Shown: positions 26,250 through 36,187, counted from the stretch's first letter. The stretch: DNA of 64,000 bases from Oleidesulfovibrio sp964593925 (GCA_964593925.1 CAZQKM010000011.1:6621-70620), one strand, 5' to 3'. The notes: generated by a model not told the origin, from the letters alone. Translations and numbers: made by a program.

Positions 26250-27400
26250 TTCCTCCCTTGCGCGTCGGCATCCTGGCTCAATGGGGTATTGAGGGCTGGA
26301 GCGGCGGAGTAAACTACCTCCGGCATATTCTCATGGGTGCAGCGTCACTAGCGCCCAGGATACGCCCCCATATTACACTTTTCATCGAAGCACACCAAAT
26401 CGCGGCCATCAAAATGTATGAAAGCGTGCTTCCCCTTGCGGATGCTGTTGTAAGTTATGCAGGCCAACGCCTAAATGAAACAACATACCATATCCTTTCT
26501 GCGGACACGCTTTTTGCAGACATTGATGTTCTGTATCCGTGCACAGCAGGCTGGACTCCACCAAAACATATCCCGGCTGTATACTGGATTCCAGATTTTC
26601 AGCACTGCCAGCTCCCCCATTTTTTTACATCCCAAGAACGCCGTCAACGCGACGCATCCTTCAAATGGATAGCAGAACACGCCCGCCTGCTGGTCTTTAG
26701 CAGCAACGCAGCAAAAGCAGACTTTCAGCGTTTTTTCCCCAATCAGGACACGCCGGATTTTGTCATGCCTTTCTGCTCTGTGGGCGAAAAAACGTGGTTC
26801 AATAGCGACGCTGATGCCGTACGCGTCCACTATCGTTTACCGGAACGTTATCTTATGTGTTGCAACCAGTTCTGGGCACACAAAGATCATCTGATCCTGC
26901 TGCGTGCCCTTGCAGCCCTACGCCGTAAGAGCGTTATGCTGCCACTGGTCTGTACCGGCAGTACAGAAGACTACCGTAACCCCGACTACTTCGCCACGTT
27001 GCAACAGGCCGTGGAGCACTTGGACCTCAGTGAGCAGGTCCATATTCTGGGGTTGCTTGACAGAGAGCATCAAATCCAATTGCTGCGACGGGCCGATGCC
27101 ATTATCCAGCCTTCACTGTTTGAGGGATGGAGCACCGTGGTGGAGGATGCCCGGGCACTGGGCAAAACCATTGTCTATTCTGACATTCCCGTACACCTAG
27201 AGCAAAATCCACCGCACGGCTTCCCCTTCAAGGCCGGACAAGCCACAGACCTTGCCCGGGCCATTCAGGATGCGCAAGAGCAGATGCTTCCCACCGCGGG
27301 AACCTGCCGTGAGACGCAAGCCCGTGAAGACGGCATGCACAGGCTACTGGCTTTCGGCCTTTCATTTGTTCACATGTGTCGCAAGGCATCCGGAGTATAA
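26246..27400 (+). CDS. Glycosyltransferase family 4
   Basis: 384 residues of GT-B fold, starting MIPPLRVGILAQWGIEGWSGGVNYL. The acceptor half contains VYWIPDFQHCQLPHFF; the donor half has YLMCCNQFWAHKDHLILLRAL, LGLLDREHQIQLLRRADAI and the EX7E-type SLFEGWSTVVEDARALGKT. It is translationally coupled to the epimerase by ATGA, completing the run fcl - methyltransferase - epimerase - glycosyltransferase. Probably adds the fucose-type or related sugar to the growing glycan in the cytoplasm. Confidence 0.9.
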   Translation: MIPPLRVGILAQWGIEGWSGGVNYLRHILMGAASLAPRIRPHITLFIEAHQIAAIKMYESVLPLADAVVSYAGQRLNETTYHILSADTLFADIDVLYPCTAGWTPPKHIPAVYWIPDFQHCQLPHFFTSQERRQRDASFKWIAEHARLLVFSSNAAKADFQRFFPNQDTPDFVMPFCSVGEKTWFNSDADAVRVHYRLPERYLMCCNQFWAHKDHLILLRALAALRRKSVMLPLVCTGSTEDYRNPDYFATLQQAVEHLDLSEQVHILGLLDREHQIQLLRRADAIIQPSLFEGWSTVVEDARALGKTIVYSDIPVHLEQNPPHGFPFKAGQATDLARAIQDAQEQMLPTAGTCRETQAREDGMHRLLAFGLSFVHMCRKASGV

Positions 27401-27536
27401 CAGCCATTTTTTGTACATATGGCCACCAGCCTGGCATGCTGTGCATGAATCTTGCAAACGTTAACATGGAGCCACATTGGACACTTGTGGGACAGCCCTC
27501 TATGCCACATGAACCCCTACTGTACAGGATCGCCTC

Positions 27537-29546
27537 ATGCACACCGCCCCCCAGCCCCTTGTTACAGCAATTGTCTCCACTTATGCCTCTGCGGCATTCA
27601 TGGAAGGTTGCCTGCAAAATCTTGCCTCGCAATCCATTTTCCACAAGATGGAAGTCATTGTCGTGGATGCGGCCTCGCCTGAAGACGAGGGAAGCATCGT
27701 GCGTGCCTTTCAAAAAAAATATTCTAATATACGCTACATACGTACCAAAGAGCGTATAGGAATTTATGCCGCATGGAATATCGGAGTACGCGAGGCACAC
27801 GGAAAATATCTGACCAATGCCAATACAGACGACAGGCGGCACCCCCACTGCACGGAAAAACTCGTACAGAGCCTAGAAAATAACCCCCGCGCAGCGCTTG
27901 CCTATTGTGACATTGCCATCACCAATCAGCCGAATGCCCCCTTTGAGCAGGCGCCGGTGACAGGGCATTTTAGATGGCTCGGGCATGACCACCTGAACCT
28001 GCTACGGCGCTGTGAGATAGGGCCTATGCCTGTCTGGCGCGCGTCTTTACACGACTCCATAGGGCTGTTTGATGATCGCTATTTTGGTGCAGGGGACTAT
28101 GAATTTTGGCTCAGAGCTTCAGAAGCACATGCATTTATACACCTGCCTGAAGTGCTTGGGGTATATTTGCAATATGACAACAACCTGGAAACGCGCAACA
28201 TGCAGCGCAAGCTCAATGAAGAATATCTTATAAAGTCTACTTACATCCAACGATTTCTGGACTCTGGACTTTCACAGCAGCAGGGCAGATCACTACTTGC
28301 CGTACACAAAAACGCTGTGACAACACTTGTTGATACGGGTAACGCACAAGAGACCCCCGACAAAATAAACCGCCTGGAACATCACTATTACGCCAGTGCG
28401 CTTTTGCTTACGGCCATGGGTCATATCCAAGAGGCCGCAACCATGCTGGAAGACTGGCTCTCCACTCGACCATCCAGAAATATGGCCCATCTACTGCACG
28501 CCGTAATACTACGCGATAAGCCCAAACATACGTCCGATGCCTGCGTGACATTTATTGCCACGACCACATATCCGTCTGAATTTTTTGCTAGAACTTTGGA
28601 CAGTGTCCTTGCCCAGCAGCACCCACACTGGGAGCTGCTCATCCTTGATACCCAGAATACCCTGGGGAGCCTCCCTGCACATACCCGCCCCGCCGATTTG
28701 CTGGATAGTGCTGCCCGCATGTATGCCTCGGGAACTCTGGCAGAAGACATTGCCAAGCTTTCTCATCAGCATCTGCGCGTGTTGTGTATGGATGACTTGC
28801 CAGACATACACTCAGCGGATGACCTTTTACGGGAGGCACTCGTGCAAGCCCGGGGCAAATACATCTGTATCCTGCCCGCCGGTAATCTGATTGCGCCCCA
28901 CTATGTGGCCGATGCCACATACGCCCTTGAACACAATGTCGAGGCAGGGTGGGTCAGCCCCAAGACGCTGCTTTTCGGTACAGAGGTTTATACCGCATGG
29001 GGTAAGCCGTTTTGCATGGACCAAGCGCTAAAAGCACCACCCGCCGTACGTTCGGCCTTATTCAGAAAACAGGCATGGGAAAAAGCAGGCTCGCCCCCTG
29101 TACGCATGAAAGATTTCGAAAACTGGACGCTCTGGATAACCCTTGCCGAGCATGGTTGGAAAGCCATGCATCTTGATACCATGGGCGTTATCAAGACCGT
29201 GGGGCATAACGAAAACCTGCACGCAGCGCAGCGTAGTACGGCACGCCTGCTTGTAGCAGAGCACCCATGGTGGTTTGAACATTCCAACGGCAATACTGTG
29301 GTCAATACCGCAGCTACAGCTGCGTTTGACGCATCCGCAACCACATCGCAACAGGCTGGGCTGGTCTGCGCCATGCGTGGCAACACCTTGCCCAAAGCCC
29401 CGCAAAACGGAAAGCTGCGCCTTGCAGAGTACTACCTGAATAAAAAGAAACCGGAAAAAGCACAGCCCTTACTTAAACAAATACTTGCGGAAATGCCGGA
29501 CCATGCCGGAGCACACGACCTCATGCAGAAGATGGAACACGGATAA
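27537..29546 (+). CDS. Two-domain family 2 glycosyltransferase with a degenerate second domain
   Basis: 669 residues. Domain one (residues 7-240) is a complete GT-A family 2 unit: TAIVSTYASAAFMEGCLQ, VIVVDAASPEDEG and the metal motif NTDD at 96-99. A helical linker with repeat-like pairs (270-320) leads to a second GT-A-like domain (330-560). There the metal motif is replaced by ILPAGN (445-450), so this half probably no longer transfers sugar. The end (620-665) holds a TPR-like pair (KPEKAQPLLKQILAEMPDH). The second domain's GWVSPKTLLFGTEVYTAWGKPF and EHPWWF match the next gene's active domain. It starts at ATG 27537. Confidence 0.88.
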   Translation: MHTAPQPLVTAIVSTYASAAFMEGCLQNLASQSIFHKMEVIVVDAASPEDEGSIVRAFQKKYSNIRYIRTKERIGIYAAWNIGVREAHGKYLTNANTDDRRHPHCTEKLVQSLENNPRAALAYCDIAITNQPNAPFEQAPVTGHFRWLGHDHLNLLRRCEIGPMPVWRASLHDSIGLFDDRYFGAGDYEFWLRASEAHAFIHLPEVLGVYLQYDNNLETRNMQRKLNEEYLIKSTYIQRFLDSGLSQQQGRSLLAVHKNAVTTLVDTGNAQETPDKINRLEHHYYASALLLTAMGHIQEAATMLEDWLSTRPSRNMAHLLHAVILRDKPKHTSDACVTFIATTTYPSEFFARTLDSVLAQQHPHWELLILDTQNTLGSLPAHTRPADLLDSAARMYASGTLAEDIAKLSHQHLRVLCMDDLPDIHSADDLLREALVQARGKYICILPAGNLIAPHYVADATYALEHNVEAGWVSPKTLLFGTEVYTAWGKPFCMDQALKAPPAVRSALFRKQAWEKAGSPPVRMKDFENWTLWITLAEHGWKAMHLDTMGVIKTVGHNENLHAAQRSTARLLVAEHPWWFEHSNGNTVVNTAATAAFDASATTSQQAGLVCAMRGNTLPKAPQNGKLRLAEYYLNKKKPEKAQPLLKQILAEMPDHAGAHDLMQKMEHG

Positions 29547-29564
29547 CCCCTCAGGAACGATCAT

Positions 29565-31520
29565 ATGGACACAATACGCATTCTGACGGCTCCTCCATAT
29601 TCATATATACCAGAGCATCGCATTCATGCCGCCATTGCCGAAGCACAATCCAGTGCGGGAAAAGGCCTGTTGTGCATAGCCGGGGCAGCTCTTGCGCCGC
29701 GTACCACACAGGTACTGGCTAAACTGCCTGCGGTAGCTCCCTGTGTAGTCTTTCTGGCTGACCATGCCGCAAAATACACGGCTACCATGGAAAAAGCACT
29801 TCAATATTCCGTGCAACAAATGCCCAATGGTATTACAGTGGTACTTGACGGACGATATGACACGCCTGCGGAACTGGCAGCCTTACTGTCAGATACATTA
29901 TACCATGCTCCGCAGTATCGGGCAGCCATCACAGGCCCGGCAGGTGATCTGGCAGGCTTCCACCCAGACGACCCTTGTGCCGTATCTCTTGCCATGCTGC
30001 ATAGCCTGCCACAACCCAAGGCTTTTGCACTACGCAACAATACCCTGCCCAAAGACCGCATACTGGACTTGGCCCTGCAAACCTGTGCTCTTGACTGGCT
30101 ACTGGTTGAGAGTAGCCTTCAGGGGGCCACAGCAGTGATCTCAGAACCCGCAGCGCTACAAAAAGATGCACGGGCAGGGCGTTATCGCAAAGAGTATGCA
30201 CAACGCATACTTGATGAAGAGTTCCACGTATTGGAACGCGGCCTTCGCCTTTTTGAAAACCGCAAGCATCAAGCCCTGGTACCGACATCACTCGCGGCCT
30301 CCTATGCCCTGCATACCAAAGCAATTATCCGGCTTTTTGATCAGATCAGGCAGGGACAGTCCGTGTCGGCAAAAGCGGTGGATAGCCATGCCTTTGGGCA
30401 TGCTCTGCTGGCCCTGCTGCATGGTGAAACAGAAAACGCCCGCGCTGTTCTGGAAACCGCACTGTCAGTTATTTCAGAGCGCCCGGCGCTCATACGGCTG
30501 TACAAACATATCACGCTACATCATCCGCAAGCCGCTCCTGCTCCATCATCCAGACCCAAAATCAGTGTGGTCATTCCCCTGTTCAACCAAGGGCACTACC
30601 TGAAAGATGCTTTACACTCGGTACTCGGGCAAACCTACGGCCACTGGGAAGTCTGTATCATTAACGACGGCTCCACCGATGATTCCCTGCATACTGCACA
30701 GGCACTGTTAGAAGCACACGGTGATTCGCGTATCCGCCTGCTGACGCAAGAAAACAGAGGAAAAGGCGCTACGAGAAACCGGGGCGTCCGTGAGACAGAC
30801 GGTACATACATATGCGTACTGGATGCTGACGATCTCATTGCCGCGGACTACTTTGCTGCGGCCACTGCACTACTGGAAGAGCACCCCGATGCAGGTTGGG
30901 TCACCCCTAAAACCCTTGTCTTTGGCAACAACAACCATCTGGCATGGAATGAACCATTCGATCTAGCCAGAAGTATTCTTATGTGCCCCTCGCCATGTTC
31001 CTCCCTCATGCGCCGTGAGGCCGTAACACTTGTTGGTCTATACCGTGAAGACTTAACAGACAGAGAAGACGCCGAGCTATGGCTGCGGCTGCTTGAGCAT
31101 GGTTGGCATTCCATCACCACAAGCCAGCCACTGTTTCTTTACCGCCATGCCTGCCAGCGGCCCGGCACAAAGGATATTTTCAACCTGGCCAGTAAGGAGG
31201 AGATCACCTCTCTACACCCTTGGTGGTACTGTCGCAATTTTGACATCACCATGCGTGAAGCTTTTTTCAGAGAGCACGCTGTCTATCGTTTTTCTGAAAA
31301 ATTCCTTAACTGGGATGCCATCAACACCATGCAGCCTTTTGTGGGCAACAGGAAGGCGTTTGCCACAGCTATGCAAAAACTGCAGGCGCTGTACACCCCT
31401 GTGACCAAACCGGCTCGCTGGAAAAGCACACACACAGAAAGTTATCTCGACGCACGACAGGCTCTTTTTGGGGTACGTTCACAAAAATCGCAAGGACACG
31501 AGTCAAATCAAGAGAACTAA
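29565..31520 (+). CDS. Family 2 glycosyltransferase with long N-terminal domain
   Basis: 651 residues. The GT-A domain lies at about 330-560: PKISVVIPLFNQGHYLKDAL, VCIINDGSTDDS and the metal motif VLDADD ending at 423, then GWVTPKTLVFGNNNHLAWNEPF. Residues 1-320 have no firm family; they look like a modified Rossmann part followed by helices. It starts 18 bases after the preceding glycosyltransferase, whose second domain is its paralogue, so the pair arose by duplication and fusion. Both likely act on the same glycan. Confidence 0.88.
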   Translation: MDTIRILTAPPYSYIPEHRIHAAIAEAQSSAGKGLLCIAGAALAPRTTQVLAKLPAVAPCVVFLADHAAKYTATMEKALQYSVQQMPNGITVVLDGRYDTPAELAALLSDTLYHAPQYRAAITGPAGDLAGFHPDDPCAVSLAMLHSLPQPKAFALRNNTLPKDRILDLALQTCALDWLLVESSLQGATAVISEPAALQKDARAGRYRKEYAQRILDEEFHVLERGLRLFENRKHQALVPTSLAASYALHTKAIIRLFDQIRQGQSVSAKAVDSHAFGHALLALLHGETENARAVLETALSVISERPALIRLYKHITLHHPQAAPAPSSRPKISVVIPLFNQGHYLKDALHSVLGQTYGHWEVCIINDGSTDDSLHTAQALLEAHGDSRIRLLTQENRGKGATRNRGVRETDGTYICVLDADDLIAADYFAAATALLEEHPDAGWVTPKTLVFGNNNHLAWNEPFDLARSILMCPSPCSSLMRREAVTLVGLYREDLTDREDAELWLRLLEHGWHSITTSQPLFLYRHACQRPGTKDIFNLASKEEITSLHPWWYCRNFDITMREAFFREHAVYRFSEKFLNWDAINTMQPFVGNRKAFATAMQKLQALYTPVTKPARWKSTHTESYLDARQALFGVRSQKSQGHESNQEN

Positions 31521-31821
31521 CCGGCCCCTTACCAATATACTTTCTCTTTTTACACCCGCAGGATATACGTTTATCGGTATATTTCATATCTTGCAGATTA
31601 CAAGCCGGCGTAGCAAAAAAATACATGCATCACCCTACGGGCCACTGGTTTCCAGACTACCAGGCACCTTGATACACGCAGACCAAAGGTAAATGTATCA
31701 CTCTATGTGCACTGGCACCTGCTTTTATCCGGCAACGACTGTATGATAATCTTGGTTCCATGCATGGCATGGTACATGCATACTGAATCCCATATGTTTT
31801 ATCTTTCCAAGGGGCTATACC
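31521..31821. other. Gap upstream of pseB
   Basis: 300 bases without a gene. It ends with the sigma-54-type element for pseB. A second TGGCAC at about 31718 lacks a matching -12 half and is not counted. Confidence 0.5.
31766..31779 (+). promoter_or_regulatory. Sigma-54-type promoter for pseB
   Basis: TGGCATGGTACATGCA has GG-N10-GC, TGGCA(T)G at -24 and ATGCA at -12; 42 bases before the pseB start codon. Confidence 0.6.
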
Positions 31822-32826
31822 GTGTTCAATAATAAAACCATCCTTATCACGGGCGGAACAGGCTCTTTTGGCCAACAGTGTGTACATATACTTTTGACAC
31901 GCTGGAAGCCCAAAAAACTGATTATTTTCAGTCGTGACGAAATGAAGCAGTGGGACATGCAGCAAGCATTCCCACGGCACAAGTTCCCTGCCCTGCGTTT
32001 TTTTGTGGGTGACGTGCGTGACAAAGAGCGCCTGTACCGAGGTATGCGTGATGTGGATATCCTCATTCATGCCGCCGCGTTGAAAATCGTCCCCACAGCC
32101 GAATACAACCCTTTTGAAGCCATCAGAACCAATATCATCGGCACTGAAAATGTTATTTCCACTGCACTGGACTGCGGGGTATCTCGTGCGGTGATGCTCA
32201 GCACCGACAAGGCGGTAAGTCCCGCCAACCTGTATGGCGCCACCAAGTTGTGCGCCGAAAAAATGTTTGTTGCCGGTAATGCGTATTCTGGAGAACACGG
32301 TACCCGCTTTTGTGCAGTGCGCTATGGCAATGTTGTGGGCAGCCGGGGCAGCGTGGTGCCTCTTTTTCTAAAACAGCGTCAGACTGGTGAGTTGACCATT
32401 ACCGACTCACGCATGACGCGATTTTGGATTACGTTACGCCAAGGGGTGGAGTTTGTGCTCTCCAGCCTGCAAATGAGTGTGGCCGGTGAAATATTTATCC
32501 CCAAGCTGCCCACCATGCGCATTGTTGATCTTGCCCGAGCCATCTGCCCGAAATGCGCCATTCATCACACTGGCATTCGCCCCGGCGAAAAACTGCATGA
32601 AAGCATGATTTCTGTTGACGAAGCACGCCACTGCCAAGAGATGCAAGACAGATACGTTATCACCCCGCTTTTTAGTTTTTCCATTCCAGGCAAAACAGAC
32701 TGGGGCCCCTCCATGCCCGAGGGGTTTGAATACAACTCGGCAGATAATCCATGGCGGTTGGATAATGCAGAGCTTACCCGCATGCTCAAAGAATTTGACC
32801 CCAGCTACGAAAACATCCAGGAATAA
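31822..32826 (+). CDS. pseB: UDP-N-acetylglucosamine 4,6-dehydratase (inverting), PseB
   Basis: 334 residues, SDR fold, of the FlaA1/PseB group. Glycine loop ITGGTGSFGQQCV, SRDEMKQWDMQQ, AALKIVPTAEYNPFE and the catalytic segment MLSTDKAVSPANLYGATK with the D-K pair and Y-K pair of inverting dehydratases. It makes UDP-4-keto-6-deoxy-L-altro-GlcNAc, the entry to pseudaminic acid. GTG start with AAGGGG upstream. PseC (36.8 kb), the NeuB-type synthase (37.9 kb) and PseG (40.3 kb) continue the pathway in order. Confidence 0.95.
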   Translation: MFNNKTILITGGTGSFGQQCVHILLTRWKPKKLIIFSRDEMKQWDMQQAFPRHKFPALRFFVGDVRDKERLYRGMRDVDILIHAAALKIVPTAEYNPFEAIRTNIIGTENVISTALDCGVSRAVMLSTDKAVSPANLYGATKLCAEKMFVAGNAYSGEHGTRFCAVRYGNVVGSRGSVVPLFLKQRQTGELTITDSRMTRFWITLRQGVEFVLSSLQMSVAGEIFIPKLPTMRIVDLARAICPKCAIHHTGIRPGEKLHESMISVDEARHCQEMQDRYVITPLFSFSIPGKTDWGPSMPEGFEYNSADNPWRLDNAELTRMLKEFDPSYENIQE

Positions 32827-33018
32827 CAGCCTGGAATCAATAACAGGGCCAAAGCATATTCCGTTGTGATGATGGTACCCCATGCAGCATAAACAAAACA
32901 CACGCCGCAGGTATAATTCCCGGACTCCTGTTTCTGAACTGCGCGCCCATCAACCGGGAAAACACGGCTCTTGCATACCATGAACATTATAGCCCCATGC
33001 GGGTAACGGGTATCTTTT

Positions 33019-34197
33019 ATGCTTGACTCTCTTGCGGCCACACCAATCCAATGCGCGGACAGGCCCCTGCACACGCAGGAGCTGCACGAAACCAATGATT
33101 TTTACTCTCATGCCGCCATATTGAAACAATATGCCGGGCTGCCCGCAGACTATACTGTTAAAGCTGCTGCTGAGCACTCCATGTTCTGTACAGGTTTTGC
33201 ATGGCATGTGGACTACAACGCCCCTTTTCCTTCCATACTTACCATGGGCAGCTATCGTTTTGGCACACTACGCTCATTCACAGACAAGTTGCTTTTTTCC
33301 GTCGGCCCCATCGGGCAATATGCACCGCTCCTTGCCAGTCCCGACATTGTGGCGAACACCAAAGCCACGTTGGGAAAAACCCTGCTGGTTTTTGTACCCA
33401 AGTCCAGCCACCGTGTGGAAGTGGCCTTGGATGCCGCACTCATCATACGCAAGGTAGACAAGGTAAGCACACATTTTGATACCATTCTGTTTTGTTTTGG
33501 CTGGAAAGACGTACTTCTTGGCAGAACACAGGCCTTTTCGTCATATGGCACCTGTGTCAGTGCAGGCCACATGTATGCACGCCCTTTTCTTTCCAACCTG
33601 CGTACACTTTTTGCTCTGGCGGACATGTCCATGTCTTTTTCACGTGGCTCCCATATTGCCTACAGTATCCTGTTTGATACCCCCCACTATCTACAGCATC
33701 ATCCCTGGGACGCTGTGGCCCCGGATGCCATAAAAAAAGCAGACCTGCTCCCTGCCTCTGCCACTACAGAAGCGCTGACAAAGGAACACAAAGCATTATT
33801 TGGCTCTTTCAGCTTTGATGTCACCACAACACAGCGCGCGTACATGCACCGCGTGGCGGGCATAAAAGACAGGCGTACCCCTCAGGAACTCACCGGTATT
33901 CTGCTGTTGGTTGAAGAGGTCTACAGGGTATGGCAAAAAGACAATACGTTTGCCGGTAGGGCCATTGCCGTGACCATGGCAGAGCAGTTGTTGCAGCAAG
34001 GCCGCCCGGATCTTGCGCAACTTTTGACAGATACGCTGCAACTCTCTGACTGGTCCGACCCAGATATGGTGACAGCGCTTGGACGAATCGCCGTCACCCG
34101 TAAAGACAGACTGGCTGCGGTCAAGGCCGCTCGTAGGCTACTGGAAGTCGCCCCTGAGCGCACAGAGCAGGCACGGGAGCTTATTGCAACCCCATAG
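33019..34197 (+). CDS. Unknown protein of the nonulosonate/glycan locus
   Basis: 392 residues, ATG 33019, no signal peptide and no membrane segment. An N-terminal alpha/beta region (about 1-215) contains FAWHVDYNAPFPSI, SVGPIGQYAP, VFVPKSSHRVEV and FDTILFCFGWKDV, the last two resembling strand-loop units of a GT-B or nucleotide-sugar binding fold. The C-terminal part (270-390) is a helical repeat with AEQLLQQGRPDLAQLLTDTL and AVKAARRLLEVAPERTEQA, TPR-like. SMSFSRGSHIAYSILFDTPH recalls glycosyltransferase donor loops. I cannot name a family; a glycosyltransferase is the best guess from location. It ends four bases before the likely GH57 start. Confidence 0.75.
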   Translation: MLDSLAATPIQCADRPLHTQELHETNDFYSHAAILKQYAGLPADYTVKAAAEHSMFCTGFAWHVDYNAPFPSILTMGSYRFGTLRSFTDKLLFSVGPIGQYAPLLASPDIVANTKATLGKTLLVFVPKSSHRVEVALDAALIIRKVDKVSTHFDTILFCFGWKDVLLGRTQAFSSYGTCVSAGHMYARPFLSNLRTLFALADMSMSFSRGSHIAYSILFDTPHYLQHHPWDAVAPDAIKKADLLPASATTEALTKEHKALFGSFSFDVTTTQRAYMHRVAGIKDRRTPQELTGILLLVEEVYRVWQKDNTFAGRAIAVTMAEQLLQQGRPDLAQLLTDTLQLSDWSDPDMVTALGRIAVTRKDRLAAVKAARRLLEVAPERTEQARELIATP

Positions 34198-34201
34198 CCA
34201 C

Positions 34202-36187
34202 ATGCCCTGTACACGTAAAAAAGCCCATACCACTGCCATGTACAGCTACGCATTCTTCCATATGAATATCATGTTCTCATCCATCTCTGAAGCACGACGC
34301 TCCGAGGTGGTGGAACGTTGTTACACGCCCCTGCTTGATCTTGTGGAGGAAGAAGCCTTTCCCCTCGGCCTGGAAGCCACCGGCTATACCTTGGAAACCA
34401 TAGCCCATTACAACCCCGCATGGATCAAACGCCTTGCCGGGTTACTTGCACGTGGCTGCTGCGAATTTATCGGCTCTGGCTACGCACAGGCCATAGGACC
34501 TTTGTTCCCCGCCCATGTCAACGCCCACAACCTGCGTTTGGGCACCAAGATATACCAGGCCTTATTGGGTATTACACCGCGCCTTGCACTGGTGCACGAA
34601 CAGGCCTATGCCCCCGGGATTGTACCGCTGTATCTGGATGCAGGGTACTCCGGCATTATCATGGAATGGGAAAACGCTCGGCAGGCACATCCAGAATGGC
34701 CGCCCCATATCCAAGATACCCCGCAACGCGTCATGGGGACAGAAGGTAAAAGCATTGATCTGCTCTGGAATCACTCGTTGTCTTTTCAACAATTTCAACG
34801 TGTGGTGCATGACGAAATAACCCTTACCGAATATCTTGCCCGGATAAAAGCCGCGTACCCCACTACCAACGCCTTATGTCTTTATGGCAACGATGCAGAG
34901 ATATTCAACTTTCGTCCTGGACGCTTCATTGCAGAGCCAAAACTGGACTCTCGTTGTGAATGGGAGGCCATACGGACTGTTCTTGCGGCCGTACGCGCAC
35001 TACCAAAGGTTACCCCCACGCTTCCGTCTTGCGCACTTGCCCAGGCCATGCCGCATGTGCCACACACCCTGGCTCTAGAAAGCGCGGCACAGCCCATCGT
35101 GGTAAAAAAACAACCTAAATACAATATCACCCGCTGGGGTGCCACGGGCAGAGATGATATCGGCGCCAATACGTTATGTAGACGGCTGGCTGACTGCTTC
35201 GCCCAAAACAATGCAGACAAGTCTGCTTGGAAAGAACTTATATATCTGTGCTCAAGCGACTTCAGGACACATATTGTCCCAGAACGTTGGCAGGCATACC
35301 GGGACCGCTTACTGACTCTTTATGGCAGGCACTTCATGGATGACCCCCTCAGACCTGTTCATATTGATCCTCCTGTTAGGACCGCGCATAGAGTGCCCGC
35401 AGATGAACGACTGATTTACCTAACTTCCGGGCAAGCAAGCCTCTGTCTGAACCGCAACAGAGGCCTGGCCATAAACAGTTTGCACTTTACCCAAGCAGGG
35501 GAAGCACCGCTGGCGGGTACGCTTGCGCATGGATACTACCAGGAAATTACCTTGGGAGCAGACTTTTATTCCGGCCACATGACCTATGAGTTGCCCGGGC
35601 ACTCCAAAATTACTGATCTTGTACCCGTTGTTCCTCATATCGCAGAAAATGCACACAGTGTCACGGCCAGAGCCACCATTCCCTGTGCTCCTTTGCTCTT
35701 ACAAAAAACCCTTACCCTGCATAAAGAAACCCCGCGGGTCGATGTGCGCTATCAATTCCATGGCCCCATCCTTCCCGGTAGTTTGCGCCTTGGTTATCTC
35801 ACCCTGACGCCCACCTCCTTTGACGCCCGAGGTCTACAGTATGCAACCCACAATGGCGGTACCTGTCCCGAGACCCACTTCATGAACGGACAAGACTTTG
35901 ATCATGGCAGTCCGGTATCCTTTCTTGTTTCAGCCAACTGTGCTGTAGGTATGACAGAAGGTATCATTGAATTCGGCGACGTACATAAAGGCCTTCGCAT
36001 CTCGCTGCATAAGGACTCCGCAACAGCTCTGTGCCTTGTGACCCACCGGCAAACCGCAGACGGATTTTTTGCACGTATTACCTTTTCTCTGCGTGAACTG
36101 GATGACACCTCGCGTACGGATGCCCACGAAAACCCCATTCTTACGTCGCCATGTCTGGGGTTCAGCCTGACACCGTATGTCCGCTAG
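34202..36187 (+). CDS. Glycoside hydrolase family 57 protein
   Basis: About 661 residues from ATG 34202; the frame is open to 34079 but overlaps the previous gene. YSYAFFHMNIMFSSI has the GH57 N-terminal histidine strand. LGLEATGYTLETI, GSGYAQAIGPLFP, LALVHEQAYAPGI with the likely nucleophile glutamate, and GYSGIIMEWENA follow in family order. The C-terminal 270 residues form a beta-rich domain. The family includes amylases, branching enzymes and alpha-galactosidases acting in the cytoplasm; there is no signal peptide here. Position between pseB and pseC suggests a trimming or transglycosylating role on the locus's glycan, which is inference. Confidence 0.82.
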   Translation: MPCTRKKAHTTAMYSYAFFHMNIMFSSISEARRSEVVERCYTPLLDLVEEEAFPLGLEATGYTLETIAHYNPAWIKRLAGLLARGCCEFIGSGYAQAIGPLFPAHVNAHNLRLGTKIYQALLGITPRLALVHEQAYAPGIVPLYLDAGYSGIIMEWENARQAHPEWPPHIQDTPQRVMGTEGKSIDLLWNHSLSFQQFQRVVHDEITLTEYLARIKAAYPTTNALCLYGNDAEIFNFRPGRFIAEPKLDSRCEWEAIRTVLAAVRALPKVTPTLPSCALAQAMPHVPHTLALESAAQPIVVKKQPKYNITRWGATGRDDIGANTLCRRLADCFAQNNADKSAWKELIYLCSSDFRTHIVPERWQAYRDRLLTLYGRHFMDDPLRPVHIDPPVRTAHRVPADERLIYLTSGQASLCLNRNRGLAINSLHFTQAGEAPLAGTLAHGYYQEITLGADFYSGHMTYELPGHSKITDLVPVVPHIAENAHSVTARATIPCAPLLLQKTLTLHKETPRVDVRYQFHGPILPGSLRLGYLTLTPTSFDARGLQYATHNGGTCPETHFMNGQDFDHGSPVSFLVSANCAVGMTEGIIEFGDVHKGLRISLHKDSATALCLVTHRQTADGFFARITFSLRELDDTSRTDAHENPILTSPCLGFSLTPYVR

